From the NCBI GenBank assembly GCA_903862375.1, contig CAIOXR010000066.1:1-11853 (forward strand): DNA of 11,853 nt, read 5' to 3'. The notes under the pieces are model-generated. The model did no database searches and was not told where the DNA came from. It was given only the letters and a program-made list of their open reading frames with translations. A program made the position numbers and the translations under genes. This stretch comes from an uncultured bacterium. Its GTDB lineage: Bacteria; Patescibacteriota; Minisyncoccia; Phycocordibacterales; UBA9973. Positions 1-5,385 of the stretch are shown here, one piece after another. How positions within the stretch are numbered: the stretch's first letter is position 1; the number at the start of each line of letters is the position of its first letter.

Positions 1-1
1 T

Positions 2-181
2 GTTGAACAAGAAGATGTATTTCAAGTAGTGGAGCCATTGCTTCATGAAGTTTTTACAAAATTTAGCAAAGGTTATTCAATCAGCAAAACACCTTTTAAA
101 AGATTTAAATATAAATATAAATTTAGAAGAAAGAGCAAGGAAATTATCGGGTATAATTTACTTCTGGATGATATCTTATAA
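2..181 (+). CDS. C-terminal fragment of an unidentified protein (5' truncated by window edge)
   Basis: An open frame runs from the left edge of the window and stops at TAA 179-181, giving the last 59 residues of a protein whose start lies outside. The tail is strongly basic in its middle (a run of Lys, Arg, Phe and Tyr around residues 33-46) and ends hydrophobic/acidic (YNLLLDDIL). Codon choice is coding-like and no other frame competes. I do not recognise the family. It is the only gene at this end on the plus strand and converges with the Nudix gene; about 70 nt separate the two stop codons. Confidence 0.6.
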   Translation, partial: VEQEDVFQVVEPLLHEVFTKFSKGYSISKTPFKRFKYKYKFRRKSKEIIGYNLLLDDIL

Positions 182-222
182 AAAAGCCCTAATCCTCCTT
201 CAAAAAACATGAGATGAAGTTT

Positions 223-243
223 AAATAATTAAAATAATTATTT
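223..243. repeat. AT-only inverted repeat between convergent genes
   Basis: This is a perfect 9-bp inverted repeat (AAATAATTA / TAATTATTT) around an AAA loop, lying between the stop codons of two convergent genes. Its position suits a bidirectional terminator, but the stem contains no G or C and would be weak, so the role is uncertain. Confidence 0.35.
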
Positions 244-251
244 TCAATTAA

Positions 252-638
252 CTACTTTTTATTTTTAAAATATTCAATCAATGCTTTTTTAGATTCAGGG
301 GCAAGTTTTAATTTTAAGATTTCATCATAAGTAAAAAAGTTAAAATCATCCCCTTCTCCCAAGTGAAGCTCAGATAATTCAGCATCGATAGTTCCATAAA
401 ACCAATAAGCTTTTCCAAAATCTTTAATTACAGTTTCTTTAATTAATTTATAATCTTTAAGAGTATAATTTATCTCCTCTTTTATTTCACGAATTAAGGC
501 TTCTTCGGGTGTTTCAGAACCTTCTATATGCCCACCAAATAAAGCCCAACTTCCAGAATATGAATGACAACTATCTCGTAATTGGAGAAGTACCTTACCT
601 TCATTATTCACAAGTATAATTTTAGAACCACTTTTCAT
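252..638 (-). CDS. Nudix hydrolase
   Basis: This is a 128-residue protein of the Nudix superfamily, which hydrolyses nucleoside diphosphates linked to another moiety, for example oxidised dNTPs. The Nudix box occupies residues 36-58: G36, E42, then R50-E51-I-K-E54-E55 match GX5EX7REUXEEXGU, including the metal-binding glutamates. The usual Gly after EEx is Asn57, a tolerated variation. The WALFGGHIEGSETPEEAL segment just before the box is typical of MutT-like family members. The length is that of a minimal single-domain Nudix protein. The ATG at 638 is supported by a TGC-TATAAT extended -10 box ending 6 nt upstream. Substrate cannot be told from sequence. Its stop is TAG. Confidence 0.9.
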   Translation of the reverse strand: MKSGSKIILVNNEGKVLLQLRDSCHSYSGSWALFGGHIEGSETPEEALIREIKEEINYTLKDYKLIKETVIKDFGKAYWFYGTIDAELSELHLGEGDDFNFFTYDEILKLKLAPESKKALIEYFKNKK

Positions 639-644
639 ATTTGA

Positions 645-650
645 ATTATA
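645..650 (-). promoter_or_regulatory. -10 box of Nudix gene, leaderless spacing
   Basis: On the minus strand TGCTATAAT (extended -10) is followed by 6 nt and then the ATG at 638. The predicted transcription start falls at the start codon. No good -35 is visible, as expected for an extended -10 promoter. Confidence 0.7.
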
Positions 651-684
651 GCATAATATATTTTAATCTTTAGAGATGCTATAA
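646..684. repeat. 9-bp inverted repeat overlapping the Nudix promoter
   Basis: TTATAGCAT at 646-654 is the exact reverse complement of ATGCTATAA at 676-684, with 21 nt between. The left arm overlaps the -10 box of the Nudix gene. It could be a dyad operator or chance in AT-rich DNA. No regulator gene is adjacent. Confidence 0.3.
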
Positions 685-686
685 AC

Positions 687-1028
687 TTAAGGCTGCGAGA
701 TCTTAAAAATCATATTCTCTTTTTCAGTCTCAAAATAATTACAGGTTATTTCTTCCCCTGCTAAAATGTTTTTTTTAGCCAAAAGATTAATCGGTTTTTT
801 AGTTATAACTAAAGTAGAATTTGGATCATCTGAATGATTAACCCAATTTAAAATTTTACTGTCGCAAACGTATTTATTATTTCCAATATATGCAAACTTT
901 TTTGAGTTATTGTTAGATACTTTATATAATGGTACATTATAAAATTTTTCTCCTTTTTTTATATTCTTTAAAGTAAATATCCCATAACCATGGATTTTAC
1001 TTTTTCTTTTTTTTAAAAAATTATCCAT
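687..1028 (-). CDS. Small SET-domain protein (putative protein-lysine methyltransferase)
   Basis: This 113-residue protein is essentially a bare SET domain, the fold of SAM-dependent lysine methyltransferases. Visible motifs in order: the N-terminal SET signature K-x-HGYGIF (residues 11-18) followed by a basic 'I-K-K-G-E' turn; NWVNHSDDPNS (61-71), matching the SAM-binding NHSxxPN motif; and GEEITCNY (91-98), matching the GEEL-x-x-x-Y motif with the catalytic-region Tyr98. A longer frame opens at GTG 1055, but that overlaps the previous gene, whereas ATG 1028 lies 7 nt after a TATAAT box, so I chose 1028. The promoter sits inside the last codons of the S51 peptidase gene. Target proteins are unknown; it has no neighbour that suggests one. 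Confidence 0.85.
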   Translation of the reverse strand: MDNFLKKRKSKIHGYGIFTLKNIKKGEKFYNVPLYKVSNNNSKKFAYIGNNKYVCDSKILNWVNHSDDPNSTLVITKKPINLLAKKNILAGEEITCNYFETEKENMIFKISQP

Positions 1029-1029
1029 A

Positions 1030-1620
1030 TTATTTATTATACACCTTAAATTCACCTTCTGATAAAGTTAAAATTGGTAAATCCTCTTTATAATTTGTTA
1101 AATCGTTTATTACTTTTTCATAATTTATATCCTGTTTATTGTCTTCAAAAGACTCAGATTTCCAATGAGGAATAAACTTGATGGGTAGAATACCAAATCC
1201 ATCACCAGTCCTATGTGTGCTTAATACATGATAGTATTTAGCAATTACTTCAGCACCCGCTGAAGTTCCAGCTAATACCTTACCATCTAATTCATTAATC
1301 CAGCTATTATCTTTATTAAGTATTTCAAATAATGTTGAAACATAACCTCCACGCAAAAATATGATATCTGATTTTTTTACTTGTTCTGTAAAATTTTCAG
1401 GAAGTGCTAATTCAAGCTTAAAATTATTTATATACTTAGAGAAAAGTTCGTTATCTTCTTTTAAGTAATTTTCCCAACTGTCTTTAGATCTTCCAAACAT
1501 ACAATCCAAAATAATAACTGGTTTTCCAATATTAAAACCTTTTACAAGCTCGTCACAAAAAGCTTTTCCTCCATCTTTTGCTTTATGTATATACCCTCCA
1601 ACTAAAATGTATTTCGTCAT
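1030..1620 (-). CDS. S51-family peptidase (dipeptidase E / cyanophycinase-like), copy 1
   Basis: This 196-residue protein belongs to peptidase family S51, serine peptidases with a class I glutamine-amidotransferase-like fold. Known members are aspartyl dipeptidase PepE and cyanophycinase. The nucleophile elbow is V-L-A-G-T-S120-A-G-A, preceded by the family motif F-L-R-G-G-Y (89-93). A conserved downstream His is plausible at IPHW (His152). No signal peptide is present, so it is cytoplasmic. The start ATG at 1620 gives a protein beginning MTKYILVGGYIH, the expected first strand and glycine loop. I see no leaderless TATAAT box at the usual distance, so it may be cotranscribed with the upstream peptidase gene (59 nt between them). 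Substrate is not predictable. Confidence 0.8.
   Translation of the reverse strand: MTKYILVGGYIHKAKDGGKAFCDELVKGFNIGKPVIILDCMFGRSKDSWENYLKEDNELFSKYINNFKLELALPENFTEQVKKSDIIFLRGGYVSTLFEILNKDNSWINELDGKVLAGTSAGAEVIAKYYHVLSTHRTGDGFGILPIKFIPHWKSESFEDNKQDINYEKVINDLTNYKEDLPILTLSEGEFKVYNK
1036..1041 (-). promoter_or_regulatory. -10 box of SET gene, inside upstream gene's 3' end
   Basis: Minus-strand GTGTATAAT is followed by 7 nt and ATG 1028. The box overlaps the codons for the C-terminal Tyr-Asn of the upstream peptidase (stop at 1030-1032), so promoter and coding sequence share bases. Confidence 0.6.
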
Positions 1621-1640
1621 ATTATTTTAATGTTTAAATT

Positions 1641-1654
1641 AATTCCTAGGAATT
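1641..1654. repeat. 14-bp perfect palindrome between the two S51 genes
   Basis: AATTCCTAGGAATT is a perfect palindrome in the 59-nt spacer between the two peptidase genes, 21 nt upstream of the second start. Possible operator or processing site; no protein partner can be named. Confidence 0.4.
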
Positions 1655-1679
1655 CTTCCTGTTTTAGTAAAGTAAAATA

Positions 1680-2270
1680 TTAATCTAAATTAACGGTTAT
1701 ATAATCATCATCAGATATTTTTTTAACTTCATTTTTAGTTGTGAGTAAATATCTATTATAAATATCACCAAATTCTTGCTCTGTAAAATGAGGAAGTATT
1801 TCAAAATCAACAATATTTAAACCTGTAAGATTTTCAAGATTTAAAGTATTTAGACCGTCTCTAAATTCACAAACTTTAATATTTGGAGTAAGGACTAATG
1901 CCCCAGCACTCATCCCAGCTAATATGTAATCATCTTTTTTAATATATTCTTTAATTGCCCTATCGAGTCCAGACTTTCGTAAGTTATTCAATAATATATA
2001 AGTATTCCCTCCAGAAATAACTAAAATATTTGCTTTAAGTAATTTCTGATATTCATCTTCAGTATTTAAAGAATTATTAATTAATAAAAAATCAGCATTA
2101 TATTTTTTGGTATAATTTATCCATTCCTGAGTGTATTTTTCTTTTATATTCCATCCGTCACTAGGCATATAGGCTACAACCTTATTCTTTATTTCAATAG
2201 GAAAAATATTTTCCAATAATTCATTAGTATTATTTTCAGTTAATTTTGAGAATAAAATGACTTTTTTCAT
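1680..2270 (-). CDS. S51-family peptidase (aspartyl dipeptidase-like), copy 2
   Basis: This is a second 196-residue S51-type peptidase, directly upstream of the first. The family motif ISGGNTY (85-91) is followed by the nucleophile elbow LAGMS121AGA. ILPHF (158-162, His161) is the candidate second catalytic position; the SGGNT and PHF motifs are closer to PepE-type alpha-aspartyl dipeptidases than copy 1 is. The two copies have the same length but only motif-level similarity, so they are diverged paralogues or independent acquisitions and not a recent duplication. The ATG at 2270 follows TGATATAAT by 6 nt. The product is cytoplasmic. Confidence 0.82.
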   Translation of the reverse strand: MKKVILFSKLTENNTNELLENIFPIEIKNKVVAYMPSDGWNIKEKYTQEWINYTKKYNADFLLINNSLNTEDEYQKLLKANILVISGGNTYILLNNLRKSGLDRAIKEYIKKDDYILAGMSAGALVLTPNIKVCEFRDGLNTLNLENLTGLNIVDFEILPHFTEQEFGDIYNRYLLTTKNEVKKISDDDYITVNLD

Positions 2271-2276
2271 AGTATA

Positions 2277-2282
2277 ATTATA
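2277..2282 (-). promoter_or_regulatory. -10 box of S51 copy 2, leaderless spacing
   Basis: Minus-strand TGATATAAT (extended -10) ends exactly 6 nt before ATG 2270. Confidence 0.65.
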
Positions 2283-2363
2283 TCATCAATTTTTTACTTT
2301 TACTAAAATATATATCTTGAAAGAATAGCTCTTGCAAGGTTAATTTCCTTATTTATTTTCATA

Positions 2364-2816
2364 TTACTTAATACATTCTTCCCAGTTTTTTATAACCTGC
2401 AAAGCTTCATTCTCCAGTTTTTTTATTTGAATAATTTCAATCTTTCTATTATTTTTTGAGTTTATTTCTTCTAATGAATGAAGACCATCATAATGCTGTT
2501 TTGAAAGCTTGTCTTTACCCACAGCATAGACAATCTTCTTAATTTTTGCCCAATAAAATGCAGAGAAACACATCAGACAAGGTTCCATCGAAGAGTATAC
2601 TTCACAGCCGAACAAATCACGCGTGTTCAATTTCAAAGATGCACTCCGTATTGCTTCAATCTCAGCGTGACTAGTAGCATCTTTATTATTTTTCCCATTA
2701 CTCAAACCTTCAGATATAACGACTCCGTCTTTAACAAGAATAACTCCAACAGGAAAACCTCCAATCTCCACTGATTTTCTAGATAATTCTATCGCTTGCA
2801 GTAAATAATTTTCCAT
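2364..2816 (-). CDS. Nucleobase deaminase, guanine deaminase-like (CDA fold)
   Basis: This 150-residue protein belongs to the zinc-dependent cytidine/deoxycytidylate deaminase superfamily. The zinc ligands and catalytic Glu are clear: SH50-A-E52 and EPC80-x-x-C83. The stretch EPCLMCFSAFYWAKI resembles bacterial guanine deaminase GuaD (EPCPMCLGAIYWAR) more than TadA, and the C-terminal region ending in a Trp-containing helix also fits GuaD. It would convert guanine to xanthine plus ammonia, but a TadA-like tRNA role or another nucleobase substrate cannot be excluded. A longer frame opens at GTG 2831, but ATG 2816 is exactly 6 nt downstream of TATAAT, which decides the start. Confidence 0.85.
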   Translation of the reverse strand: MENYLLQAIELSRKSVEIGGFPVGVILVKDGVVISEGLSNGKNNKDATSHAEIEAIRSASLKLNTRDLFGCEVYSSMEPCLMCFSAFYWAKIKKIVYAVGKDKLSKQHYDGLHSLEEINSKNNRKIEIIQIKKLENEALQVIKNWEECIK

Positions 2817-2822
2817 CTTGCA

Positions 2823-2828
2823 ATTATA
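2823..2828 (-). promoter_or_regulatory. -10 box of deaminase gene, leaderless spacing
   Basis: Minus-strand GTGTATAAT ends 6 nt before ATG 2816. It overlaps the alternative GTG-initiated extension, which argues against that longer start. Confidence 0.65.
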
Positions 2829-2861
2829 CACTAAAGATAATCAGGTTCAAGTTATATATAT

Positions 2862-2902
2862 TTACTAAAAAATCCTTATTTATAATAAGGATTTTTTAGT
2901 AA
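2862..2902. terminator. Perfect 19-bp bidirectional intrinsic terminator
   Basis: A perfect 19-bp inverted repeat (2862-2880 and 2884-2902) has a 3-nt TAT loop. The core TCCTTATT/AATAAGGA is flanked by A6 on one side and T6 on the other, so it reads as a Rho-independent terminator on either strand. It lies 14 nt after the stop of the SIMPL gene and upstream of the deaminase promoter, separating two minus-strand transcription units. Confidence 0.85.
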
Positions 2903-2916
2903 CAGATTAGGTGTTT

Positions 2917-3609
2917 TTATTTCAACAAGAATCTAAGGGTAGAAACTAAACGAATCTTTTTATATTCTGGAGAGCCTGGATCTTTATCTGTAATATCAAA
3001 GACTCCTTGATTCCCTCTTGTGACACTACCAACGATAGAACCTGAATTAGTTGCGAATTGTGAAGCTGTATCACGAGCATTCTTAATAGCTTCAGCTAAC
3101 ATTTCTGGTTTTACACTATTCAAATCAGAGAATTCAAAAACAATTGAATTCTGATTCAAGACTACTCCTCTCTTCACTAACATTAAAGTTTCATTCAGTG
3201 TAGATTTAGCTAGATCAACCTTTTTTGTATATACAGAGACTTGATTTGTAGAATTATATCTAAATGCAGCATCTTTGTAAGTATCTTGATATATATTTAC
3301 GGGAGCTACATTTATCTCTGTTTTATCAAAACCTTTTTCCACTAAAAATGTTTTAATGGTGCTTAAATTCTTTTCAGTGTCTGCATATAAACTATCAATA
3401 TTATTTGATTTAACTTCAAAACTTAAAGACCAGATAGCTGTATCAGCTTTAACAATTTTCTCTGAGAGACCTTTCACTTCGACATAAGATCCTTGCTTAG
3501 AAAAATCCTTTGCAGATAAGAACACTGCAGAAGAAAGCAACAAAGAAAAGACTACTAATGATAAACTTACGAACAAAAACTTATTCTTTTTTATTTTTTC
3601 TATTTCCAT
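2917..3609 (-). CDS. SIMPL domain-containing (DUF541/YggE-like) membrane-anchored protein
   Basis: This 230-residue protein has a lysine-rich N-terminus and one hydrophobic segment (residues ~11-32: FLFVSLSLVVFSLLLSSAVF) acting as a signal anchor, then a SIMPL/DUF541 domain. Supporting pattern: V-E-V-K-G-L-S-E-K-I-V-K-A-D (42-56), matching the GxGxVxxxPDxA-type first strand of the family; the IKTFLVEKGFDKTEI segment (85-99), where family members have 'L...G....I.T'; and A-I-x-x-A-R-D-T-A-x-x-F-A (174-186) near the C-terminus, matching 'Al..Ar.kA..lA'. The domain would face outside the cytoplasmic membrane. Family function is poorly defined; YggE has been linked to oxidative stress. ATG 3609 follows TGGTATAAT by 6 nt. 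Confidence 0.82.
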   Translation of the reverse strand: MEIEKIKKNKFLFVSLSLVVFSLLLSSAVFLSAKDFSKQGSYVEVKGLSEKIVKADTAIWSLSFEVKSNNIDSLYADTEKNLSTIKTFLVEKGFDKTEINVAPVNIYQDTYKDAAFRYNSTNQVSVYTKKVDLAKSTLNETLMLVKRGVVLNQNSIVFEFSDLNSVKPEMLAEAIKNARDTASQFATNSGSIVGSVTRGNQGVFDITDKDPGSPEYKKIRLVSTLRFLLK

Positions 3610-3615
3610 ATATCC

Positions 3616-3621
3616 ATTATA
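3616..3621 (-). promoter_or_regulatory. -10 box of SIMPL gene, leaderless spacing
   Basis: Minus-strand TGGTATAAT (extended -10) ends 6 nt before ATG 3609. Confidence 0.65.
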
Positions 3622-3671
3622 CCACTTATAAATAATAATAGTAAAACGACTACTAAACTAATTAATACTTA

Positions 3672-3836
3672 TTATCTATTTTTATCAATTAAATTTACAT
3701 TCATTTCCAGCGCAAGTTTGTCTAATATTTTTTTATCTTTTATCCAACTACGACCATCATCAGCTGTATATATAGATGTTTCAAGTGAGCAATTATTTTC
3801 TTTAACAAATTCATGTTGTAACAAGAACGGTTCTTG
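3672..3836 (-). pseudogene. Short coding-like remnant downstream of the CDPS fusion gene
   Basis: The 237-nt gap between the SIMPL and CDPS-fusion genes is not empty. On the minus strand a frame of 54 codons runs from just after an in-frame TAG (3837-3839) to TAA 3672-3674. It translates to sensible protein sequence (for example YTADDGRSWIKDKKIL, LALEMNVNLIDKNR) with balanced codon use, but has no ATG until the penultimate helix and no TATAAT-N6 start. A TTG at 3822-3824 could start a 50-residue protein. I read it as the 3' end of a gene that lost its 5' part. I do not recognise the family. A small functional protein cotranscribed with the fusion gene is the alternative. Confidence 0.45.
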
Positions 3837-3846
3837 CTACATACAT

Positions 3847-5259
3847 CTAATTTTCTTTAAATGTATCTATAGAACCTGTATATTTTCTAATTAATTCTTT
3901 TATAAAACCAGAATTTTTCATTTCTATTATTTCCATATTAAATAAATCTCTTAAACTTGTATCATCTTTTTTAAACATAAAAGTATTTTCATACTCACGA
4001 ATAGGAAGTTCGGATAATTTTGATACTTTTATATCTGAACTTTTATTGAAAAATTCGGCAAGATATGAATCATTAAAAGTAATATCTCCCTTATCTGAAG
4101 CAACGAGTCTTAATAAATCTACTGGATAAGAAAGTTGAGGAGCATAAACTAATCTATTATTTGGATAATCAGCCAAAGCAATTGAATGTGATATATCATT
4201 CTCTTTTATTACTATTCTACACAATGAAATATCAGAAATAACTTTATCTTTATGAATCCAAGCAAAAACTGAACTTAAATATAGTGAAGAAGAAAAACTT
4301 GCTTGCTCCTTTCTCTCTGTTGTCGGCCAAATAGTATTACCGAAAATATCAAAACGATTTGAATTTAACCCATCAATAATAACACCATATCCAACTTCTT
4401 CCGTGAATCTAACTTGCCATCCATATTTCCTAGATATTGCAATTATAACTTCATAAAAAATTCCTGAGAAATTATTATACTCTTTATCATAAATAAGTGC
4501 TGGTGGATAATTTGAAAAGCTAACTCTTAATACTTTTGTTTTTTGTACTCTATCTAAATCATTTAAATATTTTTCTTCAATATTTTCATCTTCAAGACCC
4601 CATATGGAATTATATGTTTCCCAAGGATTTTCTATTAGCAAAAAATCAATATGGGATTTTAATTTATTATCATATTTACCTGCAATATAATTTTCATATA
4701 CTTGCCAGTTTTTATGATAAATATATACAACTTTTTTTGTATTTAATAAAATAGGCAAAAAATCCATAAATGCAATTTCAGAAAGAAGATAGTGGACCGC
4801 AATTTTAACAGCAGAATCTACATTTAATATTTCTCTTTTGGAGCCCATTATTACTCCCCTTGTAGTTTCATTCGCATCTTTTTCAAAATATTTATTTGAT
4901 TCATACAATTCACGAATATACTTAAATGATATTTTATAATCTTTATTATTCTCAATTTCTTTTCCCCAATCGATAATTCTTACTTGAGTATCATCATAAC
5001 CAAGTTCTTTTGCAACTCTTTCAGTCCTATTTTTCAATAAATTACCCTGTGGGAGAGCTTTATCTCTTCTCGCTCTATTCTCAGGGTACCCTAAAGCAAT
5101 ATATGTGGAAATAGCAGGAACATCTGCAATCATAATTAAAACCCGCCCATATCTTTCAACTGTAGTTTTTAATAAATATTTAATTTCGTCTTCTTTAAAA
5201 TAACTATTCCCTGGGCTCATCCCAATTACATAATAAATATCATAATCTATCTTTTGCAT
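3847..5259 (-). CDS. Cyclodipeptide synthase (CDPS) fused to a family 3 solute-binding domain
   Basis: This 470-residue protein has two domains. Residues 1-~210 resemble tRNA-dependent cyclodipeptide synthases, which join two aminoacyl groups from tRNAs into a diketopiperazine. By eye against AlbC, IGMS15PGN18SYF matches IGISAGNSYF (nucleophile Ser37, Asn40); HY157LLSE161 matches NYVLAE (Tyr178, Glu182); IY181H182 matches CYH (Tyr202-His203). A basic helix (K76, R78, R81, K84) lies where CDPSs bind tRNA. Asn18 puts it in the NYQ-type subgroup. Residues ~241-463 form an SBP_bac_3/PBP2 domain: KVLRVSFSNYPPALIYD, FSGIFYEVIIAISRKYG, FDIFGNTIWPTTER316KEQASFS. R316 and D397 fall at the alpha-carboxylate- and alpha-amino-binding positions of HisJ-like proteins. 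There is no signal peptide, so the SBP part should be cytosolic. The start is ATG 5259, 6 nt after TATAAT; an upstream TTG is rejected because it overlaps the promoter region. It is divergent from the MarR/efflux operon. Confidence 0.85.
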   Translation of the reverse strand: MQKIDYDIYYVIGMSPGNSYFKEDEIKYLLKTTVERYGRVLIMIADVPAISTYIALGYPENRARRDKALPQGNLLKNRTERVAKELGYDDTQVRIIDWGKEIENNKDYKISFKYIRELYESNKYFEKDANETTRGVIMGSKREILNVDSAVKIAVHYLLSEIAFMDFLPILLNTKKVVYIYHKNWQVYENYIAGKYDNKLKSHIDFLLIENPWETYNSIWGLEDENIEEKYLNDLDRVQKTKVLRVSFSNYPPALIYDKEYNNFSGIFYEVIIAISRKYGWQVRFTEEVGYGVIIDGLNSNRFDIFGNTIWPTTERKEQASFSSSLYLSSVFAWIHKDKVISDISLCRIVIKENDISHSIALADYPNNRLVYAPQLSYPVDLLRLVASDKGDITFNDSYLAEFFNKSSDIKVSKLSELPIREYENTFMFKKDDTSLRDLFNMEIIEMKNSGFIKELIRKYTGSIDTFKEN

Positions 5260-5265
5260 ATTAAT

Positions 5266-5271
5266 ATTATA
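5266..5271 (-). promoter_or_regulatory. -10 box of CDPS-SBP gene, leaderless spacing
   Basis: Minus-strand TTGTATAAT ends 6 nt before ATG 5259. The predicted start site is about 77 nt from the MarR-like operator, too far for simple steric repression by that site alone. Confidence 0.65.
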
Positions 5272-5311
5272 CAATAATTAGTAAATTCTTCATAAATTTT
5301 ATTTGCACAAA

Positions 5312-5317
5312 TATAAT
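5312..5317 (+). promoter_or_regulatory. Candidate -10 box for the marR-efflux operon
   Basis: A plus-strand TATAAT lies upstream of the inverted repeat, with a weak -35 (TTCATA, 5289-5294, 17-nt spacing). Transcription from here would read into the operator and give a leader of about 60 nt. An alternative -10 is TATATT at 5356-5361, overlapping the operator. Unlike its neighbours, marR has no TATAAT 6 nt before its ATG. Confidence 0.35.
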
Positions 5318-5335
5318 TTATATGATAAGGTAAAC

Positions 5336-5360
5336 ATATAGTTAGTTTAGCTAACTATAT
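5336..5360. promoter_or_regulatory. Putative MarR operator: perfect 10-bp inverted repeat
   Basis: ATATAGTTAG (5336-5345) and CTAACTATAT (5351-5360) form a perfect 10-bp dyad around TTTAG, ending 25 nt before the marR start codon. Size, AT-rich dyad form and position upstream of a marR gene are those expected for an autoregulatory MarR site that also controls the downstream adaptor and exporter genes. It sits in the divergent region shared with the CDPS-SBP gene. Confidence 0.7.
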
Positions 5361-5385
5361 TACAAAATAAACCATTACATTATAT

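Noticed and set aside
3817..3840. Hairpin CAAGAA-CGG-TTCTTG with flanking GTA/TAC just after the CDPS-fusion stop, as its terminator
   Set aside because: The stem is short, with a mismatch in its lower part, and no T-tract follows on the minus strand.
4536..4754. Plus-strand 72-codon frame opposite the CDPS-SBP gene
   Set aside because: Antisense shadow inside a clearly coding gene; composition is Phe/Tyr/Leu-rich as expected from reversed AT-rich codons, with no promoter.
5260..5274. Longer CDPS-fusion start at TTG 5272-5274
   Set aside because: It lies upstream of and overlaps the promoter region of a well-placed leaderless ATG at 5259; the extra five residues add nothing to the CDPS fold.
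5272..5385. Riboswitch or attenuator in the leader before marR
   Set aside because: Apart from the 10-bp dyad, best explained as a protein operator, no structured or GC-containing elements are present.
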